DNA of 64,000 nucleotides from Phaeospirillum sp. (GTDB lineage Bacteria; Pseudomonadota; Alphaproteobacteria; Rhodospirillales; Magnetospirillaceae). Numbering within the stretch: the first letter of the stretch is position 1; each line of letters opens with the position of its first letter. Both the position numbers and the translations under genes were made by a program. The DNA is taken from assembly GCA_030651575.1 (NCBI GenBank), contig JAUSFB010000051.1, positions 1-64,000 on the forward strand, in the 5' to 3' direction. Positions 37,678-47,165 of the stretch are shown in pieces. Under the pieces are notes generated by a model, which was not told the DNA's origin, made no database searches, and saw nothing but the letters and a program-made list of their open reading frames with translations.

Positions 37678-39090
37678 TTAAACCGAATAATACATCTGGA
37701 ATTCGACCGGATGCGGGGTGTGCTCGAAGCGGTAGACTTCCTCGTACTTCAGCTCGATATAGCTCTCGATGAAGTCCTTGGAGAACACGTCGCCCTTGCA
37801 CAGGAAGTCGTGGTTGGCGCGGAGCGAGTCGAGGGCTTCGCGCAGGCTGCCGCAGACGGTCGGGACCTGCTTCAACTCTTCCGGGGGAAGGTCGTACAGG
37901 TTCTTATCCATGGGGTCGCCGGGGTGGATCTTGTTGGCGATGCCGTCGAGGCCGGCCATCAGCATGGCCGAGAAGGCCAAGTAGGGGTTCGCGCCCGGAT
38001 CGGGGAAGCGGACTTCGACGCGCTTGCCCTTCGGCGAGGCCGAGTAGGGAATGCGGCACGAAGCGGAACGGTTGCGGGCCGAGTAGGCCAGCAGGACCGG
38101 GGCTTCAAAGCCGGGGATCAGGCGCTTGTAGCTGTTGGTCAGCGGGTTGGTGAAGGCGTTCAGCGCCTTGGCGTGCTTGATGATGCCGCCGATATAGTAC
38201 AGCGCCATGTCCGACAGATCGGCATAACCCGAGCCGGCGAACAGGGGCTTGCCGGCCTTCCAGATCGACTGGTGGACATGCATGCCCGAGCCGTTGTCGC
38301 CATAGATCGGCTTCGGCATGAAGGTGGCGGACTTGCCGTAGGAGGCGGCGACGTTGTGGACCACGTATTTGTAGGTCTGGATCCAGTCGGCGGCCTGCAC
38401 CAGGCTGCCGAACTTGATGCCCAGTTCGTGCTGCGACGAGGCCACTTCGTGGTGATGCTTCTCGACCGGCAGGCCCATTTCGAGCATGACGGTCAGCATC
38501 TCGGCGCGCATGTCGACGGCGTTATCCACCGGCGGAACCGGGAAGTAGCCGCCCTTGACGCCCGGACGGTGGCCCAGATTGCCCTCGGCGAAGTCCTTGC
38601 CCGACGCCTCGGGGCCATCCTCGGAGCTCAGTTCGTAATAGCCCTTGTTCATGCCGACGGAGATCTTGACGTCGTCGAACACGAAGAACTCGGCCTCGGG
38701 ACCGAAATAGGTGGAATCGCCCACGCCCGACGACTTCACATAAGCCTCGGCGCGCTTGGCGATGGAACGGGGGTCGCGGTCATAGAGCTGGCCGGTGGCG
38801 GGCTCGACGATGTCGCAGTTGATGATCAGCTGCGGCTGGGCGGCGAACGGGTCCATGACCGCAGACGCCACGTCGGGCTTCAAGATCATGTCCGACTCGT
38901 TGATGCTCTTCCAGCCGGCGATCGACGAACCGTCGAACATGATGCCTTCGTTCAGCATCTCGGCGTCCACGGTGGACACATGCTGCGCGGTGTGCTGCCA
39001 CTTGCCACGGGGATCGGTGAAACGGAAATCGACGTACTTGACGTCGTTTTCCTGGATCATTTCAAGGACCTTCTTGACGTCGTCAGACAT
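37678..39090 (-). CDS. glnA: Glutamine synthetase type I
   Basis: 470 residues, standard GSI-beta length. Signatures include [48 protein letters not shown] and the adenylylation site [10 protein letters not shown] (Tyr about 397). It makes glutamine from glutamate, ammonia and ATP as a dodecamer. ATG at 39090 with AGGAAAT; a GTG two codons upstream is less likely. It lies 57 bases after glnB, with which it forms an operon, and is probably regulated by GlnE adenylylation and by PII. Confidence 0.98.
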   Translation of the reverse strand: MSDDVKKVLEMIQENDVKYVDFRFTDPRGKWQHTAQHVSTVDAEMLNEGIMFDGSSIAGWKSINESDMILKPDVASAVMDPFAAQPQLIINCDIVEPATGQLYDRDPRSIAKRAEAYVKSSGVGDSTYFGPEAEFFVFDDVKISVGMNKGYYELSSEDGPEASGKDFAEGNLGHRPGVKGGYFPVPPVDNAVDMRAEMLTVMLEMGLPVEKHHHEVASSQHELGIKFGSLVQAADWIQTYKYVVHNVAASYGKSATFMPKPIYGDNGSGMHVHQSIWKAGKPLFAGSGYADLSDMALYYIGGIIKHAKALNAFTNPLTNSYKRLIPGFEAPVLLAYSARNRSASCRIPYSASPKGKRVEVRFPDPGANPYLAFSAMLMAGLDGIANKIHPGDPMDKNLYDLPPEELKQVPTVCGSLREALDSLRANHDFLCKGDVFSKDFIESYIELKYEEVYRFEHTPHPVEFQMYYSV

Positions 39091-39147
39091 GGTCACATTT
39101 CCTGATAGTTGAGAGTGTGGTGATTGAAAAGTTAAGGCCGCACGGCC

Positions 39148-39543
<396 letters not shown>

Positions 39544-39545
39544 TT

Positions 39546-39561
39546 AGCACGCCTCGTGCCA
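39546..39561 (-). promoter_or_regulatory. Sigma-54 promoter of glnBA
   Basis: Read leftward, TGGCACGAGGCGTGCT matches TGGCAC-N5-TTGCW at 10 of the 11 consensus positions, with the essential GG and GC 12 bases apart. It lies 60-75 bases before the glnB ATG. A possible NtrC half-site pair (TGCGCCC...TGGGCA, 39631-39649) lies about 70-100 bases further upstream. Confidence 0.65.
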
Positions 39562-39778
39562 GTTCTGCCACCCGGAAAACAGCACGAAACCAACACTGCC
39601 GCGGCCAATATTGCCGCATTTTCGGGCAGTTGCGCCCATTTCTTGGGCAGCGTCCATTTCCTGTTGCCAGCGGAGGAGACACCTGGAACCATGGTATCCG
39701 CGCGATGCAGGGGGTGAGGCCCAGGGACGTCCGGGCCGGGGCATGGCGCCAAACCGAGCTAGTTCCGGAGGGTCGTCC

Positions 39779-41806
39779 ATGACCGAGAAATCTCCTTCTC
39801 CGCCACGCGCCTGCGCCATCGTCGGCCCGTTCGCCAGCGGCAAGACCAGCCTGCTTGAAGCCATGCTGTTCGCCTGCGGCGCCATCGGCCGCCAGGGCCG
39901 GATCAAGGACGGCTCCACCGTCGGCGATTCCAGCCCCGAGGCCCGCGCCCGCTTCATGAGCGTCGAACCCAATATCGCCACCGCCGAATATCTGGGCGAG
40001 CGATGGAGCTTCATCGACTGCCCCGGCTCGGTCGAGTTCCAGCAGGACGGCTTCAACGCCCTGATGGCGGTGGACGCCGCTGTGGTGGTGTGCGAGCCCG
40101 ACCCGGCCCGCGCCGTGATGGTGGCCCCGGTGCTGAAGTTCCTGGACGAGCGCAAGATTCCCCACATCCTCTTCATCAACAAGATCGACGCAGCCGGCAC
40201 CCGCCTGCGCGAGACGCTGGAGGCGTTGCAGGCGGTGTCGGACCGCCCCCTGATCATGCGCGAGATTCCCATCCGCGACGGCGACGCCGTCACCGGCTAT
40301 ATCGATCTGGTGAGCGAGCGGGCCTACAGGTACCGCCCCGGCCAGACCTCGCAGATGATCAAGATCCCCGACGCGCTGAAATCCGAGGAGGCCAAGGCCC
40401 GCCAGGAGATGCTGGAGCATCTGGCCGATTTCGACGACCACCTGATGGAAGAGCTGCTGGAAGACATCCAGCCCCCCACCGACGAGGTCTATCAGGATCT
40501 GGGCAAGGATCTGACCGCGGATCTGATCGTGCCGGTGTTCTTCGGCTCGGCCGAGACCGACGGCGGCATCCACCGCCTGCTCAAGGCGCTGCGCCACGAA
40601 GCCCCCGCCCCCGCCGTCTCCGCCAGCCGCCTGGGCATCGCGCCCGAGGGCGGGCCGCTGGCCCAGGTGTTCAAGACCATCCACGCCGCCCATACCGGCA
40701 AGATGAGCTTTGTGCGGATCTGGCGGGGCGAGTTCGCCGATAATCAGGTGGTGGACGGCTCGCGCATTGGCGGCCTTTACACCATGACCGGCGGCGTCGC
40801 CGCCAAGGCGCCAAGGGCCGGGCTCGGCGAACTGGTGGCGTTCGGCCGCCTGGACCCCGTCGCCACCGGCGCGGTGCTGGGCTCGGATTCCAACGGCATG
40901 GCGACCTGGCCGGAGCCGCTGAAGCCGCTATTCGCCTTCGCCCTGGCGACCGAGAAGAAGGGCGACGACGTCAAACTGGCCGGGGCGCTGACCAAGCTGT
41001 CCGAGGAAGACCCCTCGCTGACCCTGGAACACAGCGCGTTCGGCGAACTGGTCCTGCACGGCCAGGGTGAGATTCACCTTCAGGTGGCGATCGACCGGCT
41101 GAAAAGCCGCTTCAACATGCAGGTAATCACCAGGAAGCCGACGGTTCCCTATAAGGAGACCATCCGCAAGCCGGTGTCGGTGCATGGCCGCCACAAGAAG
41201 CAGTCGGGCGGCCACGGCCAGTTCGGCGACATCCATCTCGACATCGCGCCGCTGCCGCGCGGCCAGGGCTTTCATTTCGTCGACAAGATCGTCGGCGGCG
41301 TGGTGCCGCGCCAGTACATCCCCTCGGTCGAGCACGGCGTCGCCGAGTTCCTTCACCAGGGACCGTTCGGCTTTCCGGTGGTCGACCTGTCGGTGACCCT
41401 GACCAGCGGCAGCTATCACGCGGTGGACAGCTCGGATATGGCGTTCAAGACCGCCGCCCGCATCGCCATGGCCGAAGGCATGCCCCAATGCGATCCGGTG
41501 CTGCTGGAGCCGATCCTGCTGGTAGAAATCTCGGTCCCCAACGACTTCACCGCCAAGGCTCAACGCATCGTATCGGGCCGGAGGGGCCAGATCCTCGGCT
41601 TTGACGGCAAGGCCGGCTGGCAGGGTTGGGACACGGTCTCCGCCTACCTGCCCCAGGCCGAGATGGACGACCTGATCGTCGAGTTGCGTTCGCTGACGAT
41701 GGGCGTCGGCACATTCTCGTGGACCTTCGACCACCTGCAAGAACTCACCGGCCGCGTCGCCGACAAGGTGGTGGAAATCCGCAAGGAAGCGCTGGCCGGC
41801 GCCTGA
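39779..41806 (+). CDS. EF-G-like translational GTPase (FusA2 type)
   Basis: 675 residues with all five EF-G domains in order. The P-loop is GPFASGKTSL, NKID the guanine motif, and domains IV-V contain SGGHGQFGDIHLDIAP, SSDMAFKTAARIA and GRRGQILGFD. Switch II reads IDCPGSVEF: the catalytic His of canonical EF-G/EF-Tu (DTPGHVDF) is Ser here. Canonical EF-G genes lie in the str operon with tuf and rps genes; this one stands alone. ATG at 39779 with CGGAGGG. It is an EF-G paralogue of uncertain role. Confidence 0.88.
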   Translation: MTEKSPSPPRACAIVGPFASGKTSLLEAMLFACGAIGRQGRIKDGSTVGDSSPEARARFMSVEPNIATAEYLGERWSFIDCPGSVEFQQDGFNALMAVDAAVVVCEPDPARAVMVAPVLKFLDERKIPHILFINKIDAAGTRLRETLEALQAVSDRPLIMREIPIRDGDAVTGYIDLVSERAYRYRPGQTSQMIKIPDALKSEEAKARQEMLEHLADFDDHLMEELLEDIQPPTDEVYQDLGKDLTADLIVPVFFGSAETDGGIHRLLKALRHEAPAPAVSASRLGIAPEGGPLAQVFKTIHAAHTGKMSFVRIWRGEFADNQVVDGSRIGGLYTMTGGVAAKAPRAGLGELVAFGRLDPVATGAVLGSDSNGMATWPEPLKPLFAFALATEKKGDDVKLAGALTKLSEEDPSLTLEHSAFGELVLHGQGEIHLQVAIDRLKSRFNMQVITRKPTVPYKETIRKPVSVHGRHKKQSGGHGQFGDIHLDIAPLPRGQGFHFVDKIVGGVVPRQYIPSVEHGVAEFLHQGPFGFPVVDLSVTLTSGSYHAVDSSDMAFKTAARIAMAEGMPQCDPVLLEPILLVEISVPNDFTAKAQRIVSGRRGQILGFDGKAGWQGWDTVSAYLPQAEMDDLIVELRSLTMGVGTFSWTFDHLQELTGRVADKVVEIRKEALAGA

Positions 41807-41819
41807 CGCCGGCATCCGG

Positions 41820-41869
41820 ATCCGCCCGCCCGGCAATTGGGACAATAAGGCGAGTCGCCCCGGCTCGCC
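41820..41869 (+). repeat. Third copy of the CCCGGC-ATTG-GGACAATAA box with hairpin
   Basis: CCCGGCAATTGGGACAATAA (41829-41848) parallels CCCGGCGATTGAGGGACAATAA at 30016-30037, and is followed by GGCGAG...CTCGCC (41849-41869). It lies between the EF-G-like gene and the cyclase gene. Confidence 0.55.
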
Positions 41870-41881
41870 GGGCCGGACTCT

Positions 41882-42790
41882 TCAGGTCATGGGCACCCGG
41901 TCGCAGGCATAGACCTCCACCGCCTCCGACCGGCCCTTGACCGTCACCGAGCGCAGCCGATCCGCCGGCGGGGGCGGGCCGGCCATGTCGGCGGCCGTTC
42001 TCGACAGAACCAGGACGCAGTCATAGTCCTTGGTCAGACCCTCCAGCCGGGCGGCGATGTTCACCGTGTCGCCGATGGCGCTGATGATCTGCGATCCCGG
42101 CGGCCCCATGGACCCCACGATAGCCTCGCCGACATGCAGGCCGATGCCGATCCGCAGCGGCTGCGGCAACTCGGTGGCGAGATCCTTGTTGACGCGCCCC
42201 ACCGCGTCCAGCATGAGACGGGCGCCGGCCAGGGCGTCGCGCACCGCCTGGGCCGGATCGCCACCATCCAAGCCATACAGCGCCATCAACCCATCGCCGG
42301 TAAAGTTGGAATAATGGCCGCCGGTGGCGACCAGCGCCCGGTTCATCTCCAGGAAGAAGCGATTGAGAATAAACAAGACATCGTAGGGCATCCGCGCCTC
42401 ACCCAGCGAGGTCGAGTCGCGCAGATCGACGAACAGCACCGCCACCTCGCATTCCCGCCCGTCGAGGCCGCCGCTTCCCGCCACCTCGCCCATGGTGGCG
42501 TCGGCGGGCAACAGCGGCATGACCGTCAGATCGGCGGTGGGCCGCAACTGGCAGGCCAGCCGGACCTCGGCCGGCGCCCCAATACGGGCCAGCGCCTCGA
42601 CCTCCAACGGACCGGGCGGCCCCAGCGCCTCCTGTCCGCTCAACACCCGGACCCGGCAGGTGGTGCACCGCGCCTTGCCGCCGCAGACCGAGGCATGGGC
42701 GATGCCGTGACGATGTAGGGCCTCCAGCACGCTGGCGCCCTCCGCCATGGCGATGGTGCTGCCGCAGGACCGGGTCAGAATGACGCTCAT
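41882..42790 (-). CDS. Ferredoxin-adenylate/guanylate cyclase fusion
   Basis: 302 residues. Residues about 1-95 are a plant-type [2Fe-2S] domain: CGGKARCTTC and a later LACQL supply four Cys. Residues about 115-300 are a class III nucleotide cyclase: VLFVDLRDSTSL (metal Asp), FTGDGLMALYG (second Asp), and IGDTVNIAARLEGL. The lysine that normally precedes the FxGDG motif (adenine recognition) is Asn here. ATG at 42790 follows GGAGGAGGG; an earlier ATG at 42817 is possible. It would make cAMP or cGMP, perhaps gated by redox state of the cluster. Confidence 0.87.
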   Translation of the reverse strand: MSVILTRSCGSTIAMAEGASVLEALHRHGIAHASVCGGKARCTTCRVRVLSGQEALGPPGPLEVEALARIGAPAEVRLACQLRPTADLTVMPLLPADATMGEVAGSGGLDGRECEVAVLFVDLRDSTSLGEARMPYDVLFILNRFFLEMNRALVATGGHYSNFTGDGLMALYGLDGGDPAQAVRDALAGARLMLDAVGRVNKDLATELPQPLRIGIGLHVGEAIVGSMGPPGSQIISAIGDTVNIAARLEGLTKDYDCVLVLSRTAADMAGPPPPADRLRSVTVKGRSEAVEVYACDRVPMT

Positions 42791-42925
42791 GGGCTTTGCC
42801 CTCCTCCACTCGACCATGATTCGCCCCTCGCTCCCCGGCCGCAAGATGAATCAGGGCATCTTGACGCTGCCCCGCCGCAGGGTATACCTGAGCCCCTTGG
42901 TCCTTTCCCGGAGTGACGAGCAGCC

Positions 42926-43924
42926 ATGAAGCGCATTTTTTCCGGCGTTCAGCCGACCGGAAACCTCCATCTCGGCAATTATCTGGGCGCTATCCGCAAT
43001 TGGGTGCGCTTGCAGAACGAGTTCGAGTGCATCTTCTGCATCGTCGACATGCACGCCATCACCCTGTGGCAAGACCCCAAGGAGCTGATCCGGAACACCC
43101 GCGAGGTCACCGCCGGCATGATCGCCGCCGGGGTCGACGCCTCCAGGCATATCGTGTTCAACCAGTCGATGGTTCCGGCCCATGCCCAGTTGGCCTGGAT
43201 CTTCAACTGCGTCGCCCGCATGGGCTGGCTCAACCGCATGACCCAGTTCAAGGACAAGGCCGGCAAGCACAAGGAAAACGCCTCGGTCGGCCTGTTCGCC
43301 TATCCCAACCTGATGAGCGCCGACATCCTGGCCTACCGCGCCACCCATGTGCCGGTGGGCGACGATCAGAAGCAGCATCTGGAACTGGCCCGCGACACCG
43401 CCCAGAAGTTCAACAACGACTTCGGGGTCGAGTTCTTCCCGCTGCCCGAGCCGCTGATCTTCGGCACCGCCGCCCGCATCATGTCGCTCCGCGACGGCGC
43501 CAAGAAGATGAGCAAGTCGGACGAGTCCGACTATTCGCGCATCAACATGCAAGACGACGCCGACACCATCGCGCTGAAGATCCGCAAGGCCAAGACCGAC
43601 CTGGAGCCGCTGCCGGCTGAGGAAGGGGGGCTTGAAGGCCGTCCCGAGGCCTCCAACCTGCTGGGGATCTACGCCGCCCTGTCCGACAAGGAGAAAGCCG
43701 AGGTGATCGCCCAGTTCGCCGGCCGCAACTTCTCGGACTTCAAGAAGGAACTGGTCGATCTGGCGGTGTCCGTGCTGGGACCGATCAATACCGAGATGAA
43801 GCGCCTTATGAGCGACACCACCCATATCGACGCCGTGCTACGATCGGGCGCCGAACGGGCCGACGCCATCGCCCGCCCGATCATCAACGAAGTCTACGAC
43901 ATCGTGGGGTTCCTGAAGCCGTGA
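42926..43924 (+). CDS. trpS: Tryptophanyl-tRNA synthetase
   Basis: 332 residues, class I. The HIGH motif is [17 protein letters not shown] is [10 protein letters not shown], and VQPTGN is at the N-terminus. [13 protein letters not shown] is the conserved tRNA/ATP region. It charges tRNA-Trp. The next gene overlaps its stop by four bases. Confidence 0.97.
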   Translation: MKRIFSGVQPTGNLHLGNYLGAIRNWVRLQNEFECIFCIVDMHAITLWQDPKELIRNTREVTAGMIAAGVDASRHIVFNQSMVPAHAQLAWIFNCVARMGWLNRMTQFKDKAGKHKENASVGLFAYPNLMSADILAYRATHVPVGDDQKQHLELARDTAQKFNNDFGVEFFPLPEPLIFGTAARIMSLRDGAKKMSKSDESDYSRINMQDDADTIALKIRKAKTDLEPLPAEEGGLEGRPEASNLLGIYAALSDKEKAEVIAQFAGRNFSDFKKELVDLAVSVLGPINTEMKRLMSDTTHIDAVLRSGAERADAIARPIINEVYDIVGFLKP

Positions 43925-44913
43925 TCCGACCGATTCTCAGCACCGCCTTCGCCGCCGTCCTTGGCCTGTTGCGCATCGCCGGGGACCTGCTGCGCCGTCC
44001 GTCGCGCCGCTTCGTGCTGTGGACGGCGGCGGCGGTGGTGGTGCTGGTCTTCCCGGTGGCCATGCTGGTGATCAGCAAGATCAACGACAATCCAGACTTC
44101 ACGGCGGCCTCGGTGGCCGGCGGCCGGTCGCGTGGCGTCGCGGTGGCGGCGGCGCTGGTGGCGCGTGAACTCGACGTCAGCCGCTGGCGGGCGAACGATC
44201 CCTTCTTCCTGCCGGGCGGCTGGCTGCGCGACATGCCGGCCTTCCAGCTGGGGCTGGTGGGCGGTCTGGCCAAGCTGACCGCCGCCATGGCCGGGGAAAA
44301 GGGGCTGGGCTACGGCCCCAACGGCTCCGACGTGGATCTTAACAACGCCGCCGGCCTGTTGAAATATCCCGGCACGGTGTGGAAGTTCGACACCCGCACC
44401 TCGTGGCTGCCCACCGCCTCGGCGGAAAAGCAATACCGCAACGCCCAGCGCTCGCTGGACCGCTACAACGACCATGTGGCCGCCGGCACCACCGGCTTCG
44501 ACCGCCGCGTCGAGGCTCTGACGGTGGTGGTCGAGACCCTGCTGCGCGAGCTGGACGACTGCACCAACGCCGTCGATCATCATCTGGCGGAGGGCCGCTC
44601 GGTCCTGCTGGACTTTACCGTCGACGGGGTGTTCTACGGCAATAAGGGCCGCCTTTACGCCCATTCCATCGTGCTGCGCGAGTTGGGCCGCGATTTCGAG
44701 ACCGTGCTGGCCGAGCGCCGCCAGACCGAGGCCTGGAACCGCATGGTCGAGCAACTGGCCGCCGCCGCCCGGCTGCGGCCGTGGATGGTGTGGAGCGCCG
44801 CGCCGGATTCCAGCTTTTTGCCCAACCATCTGGCGGCTCAGGGCTACCTGACCCTACGCGCCCGCATGCAGGCGGCCGAGCTGCTGGCCGCCCTGAATAT
44901 TAGAAAGCTGTAG
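43921..44913 (+). CDS. DUF2333 family membrane protein
   Basis: 330 residues. One N-terminal membrane segment ([20 protein letters not shown]) and a large soluble part containing [28 protein letters not shown] and [19 protein letters not shown], typical of DUF2333. The GTG start overlaps the trpS stop (GTGA). Function unknown; often next to translation or envelope genes. Confidence 0.85.
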   Translation: MIRPILSTAFAAVLGLLRIAGDLLRRPSRRFVLWTAAAVVVLVFPVAMLVISKINDNPDFTAASVAGGRSRGVAVAAALVARELDVSRWRANDPFFLPGGWLRDMPAFQLGLVGGLAKLTAAMAGEKGLGYGPNGSDVDLNNAAGLLKYPGTVWKFDTRTSWLPTASAEKQYRNAQRSLDRYNDHVAAGTTGFDRRVEALTVVVETLLRELDDCTNAVDHHLAEGRSVLLDFTVDGVFYGNKGRLYAHSIVLRELGRDFETVLAERRQTEAWNRMVEQLAAAARLRPWMVWSAAPDSSFLPNHLAAQGYLTLRARMQAAELLAALNIRKL

Positions 44914-44970
44914 AAGGCCGCTTGCCTTCCGTCCCGGTTCAGGCGAAAACCGAGGAGAGGGGGCCGCAAG

Positions 44971-45903
44971 ATGCAGATCTACCTTCCCATCGCCGAAATG
45001 TCGGTCAACGTCTTCCTGATCCTGGGATTGGGCGGCGGCGTCGGCTTCATGTCCGGACTGTTCGGCGTCGGCGGCGGCTTCCTGATGACCCCGCTGTTAA
45101 TCTTCCTGGGCATTCCGCCGGCGGTGGCGGTGGGGACCGAGGCCAATCAGATTGTCGCCTCGTCGGTGTCGGGGGTGCTGGCCCATTGGCGGCGCGGCAA
45201 TGTGGACATCAAGATGGGGTTGATGCTGACCTCCGGCGGCTTTGTCGGCTCGACCCTGGGCGTGTTCCTGTTCCGCTGGCTGCGCGGGCTGGGTCAGATC
45301 GATCTGGTGATTTCGCTGTGCTACATCGTCTTTCTGGGCGTGGTGGGCTCGCTGATGCTGGTCGAAAGCATTCAGGCGTTGCGCACCAGCCGCAAGCAGG
45401 CCGCCGGCGGCCCGGTGGTCAAGCGCAAGCTGCACCAGCACACCTGGATTCACGGCCTGCCGTTCAAGATGCGCTTTCGCCGCTCCAAGCTCTATATCAG
45501 CGCCCTGCTGCCCATGGGAATCGGACTGCTGGTCGGCATCCTGGCGGCGATCATGGGAGTCGGCGGCGGCTTCATCATGGTGCCGGCCATGATCTATCTG
45601 CTGGGCATGCCGACCGCGGTGGTGGTGGGAACCTCGCTGTTCCAGATCATCTTCGTCACCGCCAACGCCACCTTCTTGCAATCGACCATGAACCACACCG
45701 TCGACGTGGTGCTGGCGCTGCTGCTGCTGCTGGGCGGCGTCATCGGCGCCCAGATCGGCGCCCGTTTCGGAGCCAGGCTCAAGGGCGAGCAACTGCGCTC
45801 GCTGCTGGCGATCATGGTGCTGATCGTCTGCGCCAAGCTGCTGTTCGACATGGTGTCCGTGCCGGCCGAGTTGTTCGCCGCCGGGACGGGGGGCAAGCAC
45901 TGA
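44971..45903 (+). CDS. Sulfite exporter TauE/SafE family protein
   Basis: 310 residues, eight or so membrane segments. Two family repeats are visible: GFMSGLFGVGGGFLMTPLLI and GILAAIMGVGGGFIMVPAM. The family exports sulfite, sulfoacetate or related anions. GGAGAGGGG precedes the ATG. It overlaps the next gene (TGATG), a usual partner of this subtype. Confidence 0.9.
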   Translation: MQIYLPIAEMSVNVFLILGLGGGVGFMSGLFGVGGGFLMTPLLIFLGIPPAVAVGTEANQIVASSVSGVLAHWRRGNVDIKMGLMLTSGGFVGSTLGVFLFRWLRGLGQIDLVISLCYIVFLGVVGSLMLVESIQALRTSRKQAAGGPVVKRKLHQHTWIHGLPFKMRFRRSKLYISALLPMGIGLLVGILAAIMGVGGGFIMVPAMIYLLGMPTAVVVGTSLFQIIFVTANATFLQSTMNHTVDVVLALLLLLGGVIGAQIGARFGARLKGEQLRSLLAIMVLIVCAKLLFDMVSVPAELFAAGTGGKH

Positions 45904-46649
45904 TGCGCCCGAGACTCGCCCGCCTGCTGCTGGCCCTGATCGCCGTGCTGTCCGCCGGCCCCGCCCGCGCCGCCGAGCCGCTGGTGGCCGACCTGTCCAG
46001 CCATCTGGTGGCGATCACCACCGGCTTTGTCGGCACCGATGTGCTGCTGTTCGGCGCCATCGACGGCGACGGCGACGTGGTGGTGGTGGTGCGCGGTCCC
46101 CAGCGCCCCGACACCATGCGGCGCAAAGCCCGCGCCGGCGGCATCTGGATCAATTCGGGCAGCGCCCAGGTGGACAACGCGCCGGCCTTCTATCGGGTGG
46201 CCGCCACCCGGCCGCTGGATCAGGTGGCGTCGGCCACCACCTTGGAGCGCCACCAGATCGGGCTGGAGCACCTGACCCTCGACATCCGCGCCAAGGATGC
46301 CGAGGCCGATCCGGCCGAATATCGCAAGGCGCTGCTGCGGCTGAAGCAAAGACAAGGCCTGTACGGCGACAAGGTCCAAGACATCGGCATGCTGAGTCAG
46401 CGGCTGTTCCGGACCGATGTCCACTTCCCCGCCAATGTCCCGGTTGGAACCTATATGGTCGAGGTCTATCTGATCGCCGGAGGGCTGGTGATCAGCGCCC
46501 AGACCACGCCGCTGGTGGTCAGCAAGGTCGGCCTCGGCGCAGATCTCTACGATTTCGCCCACCAGCAGGCGGCGGCTTACGGTATCATCGCCATCGCCTT
46601 GGCCGCCGCCGCCGGTTGGCTGGCCGCCGTCGCGTTCAAGAAGGCTTGA
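45903..46649 (+). CDS. TIGR02186-family membrane-anchored protein
   Basis: 248 residues: signal peptide (RLLLALIAVLSAGPARA), periplasmic domain (HLVAITTGFVGTDVLLFGA, VVVVRGPQRPDTMRRKAR, RTDVHFPANVPVGTYMVEVYLI) and a C-terminal membrane helix (YGIIAIALAAAAGWLAAVAF). It is translationally coupled to the TauE/SafE gene and probably assists the exporter. Confidence 0.85.
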   Translation: MRPRLARLLLALIAVLSAGPARAAEPLVADLSSHLVAITTGFVGTDVLLFGAIDGDGDVVVVVRGPQRPDTMRRKARAGGIWINSGSAQVDNAPAFYRVAATRPLDQVASATTLERHQIGLEHLTLDIRAKDAEADPAEYRKALLRLKQRQGLYGDKVQDIGMLSQRLFRTDVHFPANVPVGTYMVEVYLIAGGLVISAQTTPLVVSKVGLGADLYDFAHQQAAAYGIIAIALAAAAGWLAAVAFKKA

Positions 46650-46690
46650 GGCTCGGTGAACTCCGTTTGTCGGGATAAGGAGGACAGATC

Positions 46691-47158
46691 ATGCCGTCCA
46701 GCCGCGTCTTCCTGATCGTGGTCGACGACTCCCCCGAAATGCGGGCGGCGCTACGCTTCGCCTGCCGCCGCGCCAGATCCTCCGATGGTCAGGTGGCGCT
46801 GCTGCGGGTGATCGAGCCGGCCGAATATCAGCACTTCGCCTCCATCGGCAACCTGATGCGGGCCGAAGCGCGCGAAGCGGCGGAAGAATTGCTCCACCGC
46901 CTGGCCACCGAGGTCAACGCCCTATCAGGGCATGTGCCGGTCCTCTATGTGCGCGAAGGCGAACCGCGCGAGGAACTGATCAAGGTCATCGCCGAGGAGC
47001 CCAGCATCTCGGTGCTGGTGCTGGGCGCCGATACCGGGTCCAAGGGGCCGGGGCCGCTGATTACCGCACTGACCGGTAAGTATATGGGCAAGATGCGGGT
47101 GCCGGTCACCATCGTGCCGGGCAGCCTGACCGACGATCAGATCGACCAGATCACCTAG
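46691..47158 (+). CDS. Universal stress protein, single domain
   Basis: 155 residues. FLIVVDDSPEMRAALRFACR start, and VLVLGADTGSKGPGPLITAL near the C-terminus with the nucleotide-site pattern, then MRVPVTIVPG. Belongs to UspA family. Start has AAGGAGGA. It lies seven bases before the CNNM-type gene, so likely cotranscribed. Confidence 0.85.
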   Translation: MPSSRVFLIVVDDSPEMRAALRFACRRARSSDGQVALLRVIEPAEYQHFASIGNLMRAEAREAAEELLHRLATEVNALSGHVPVLYVREGEPREELIKVIAEEPSISVLVLGADTGSKGPGPLITALTGKYMGKMRVPVTIVPGSLTDDQIDQIT

Positions 47159-47165
47159 GATCTCC

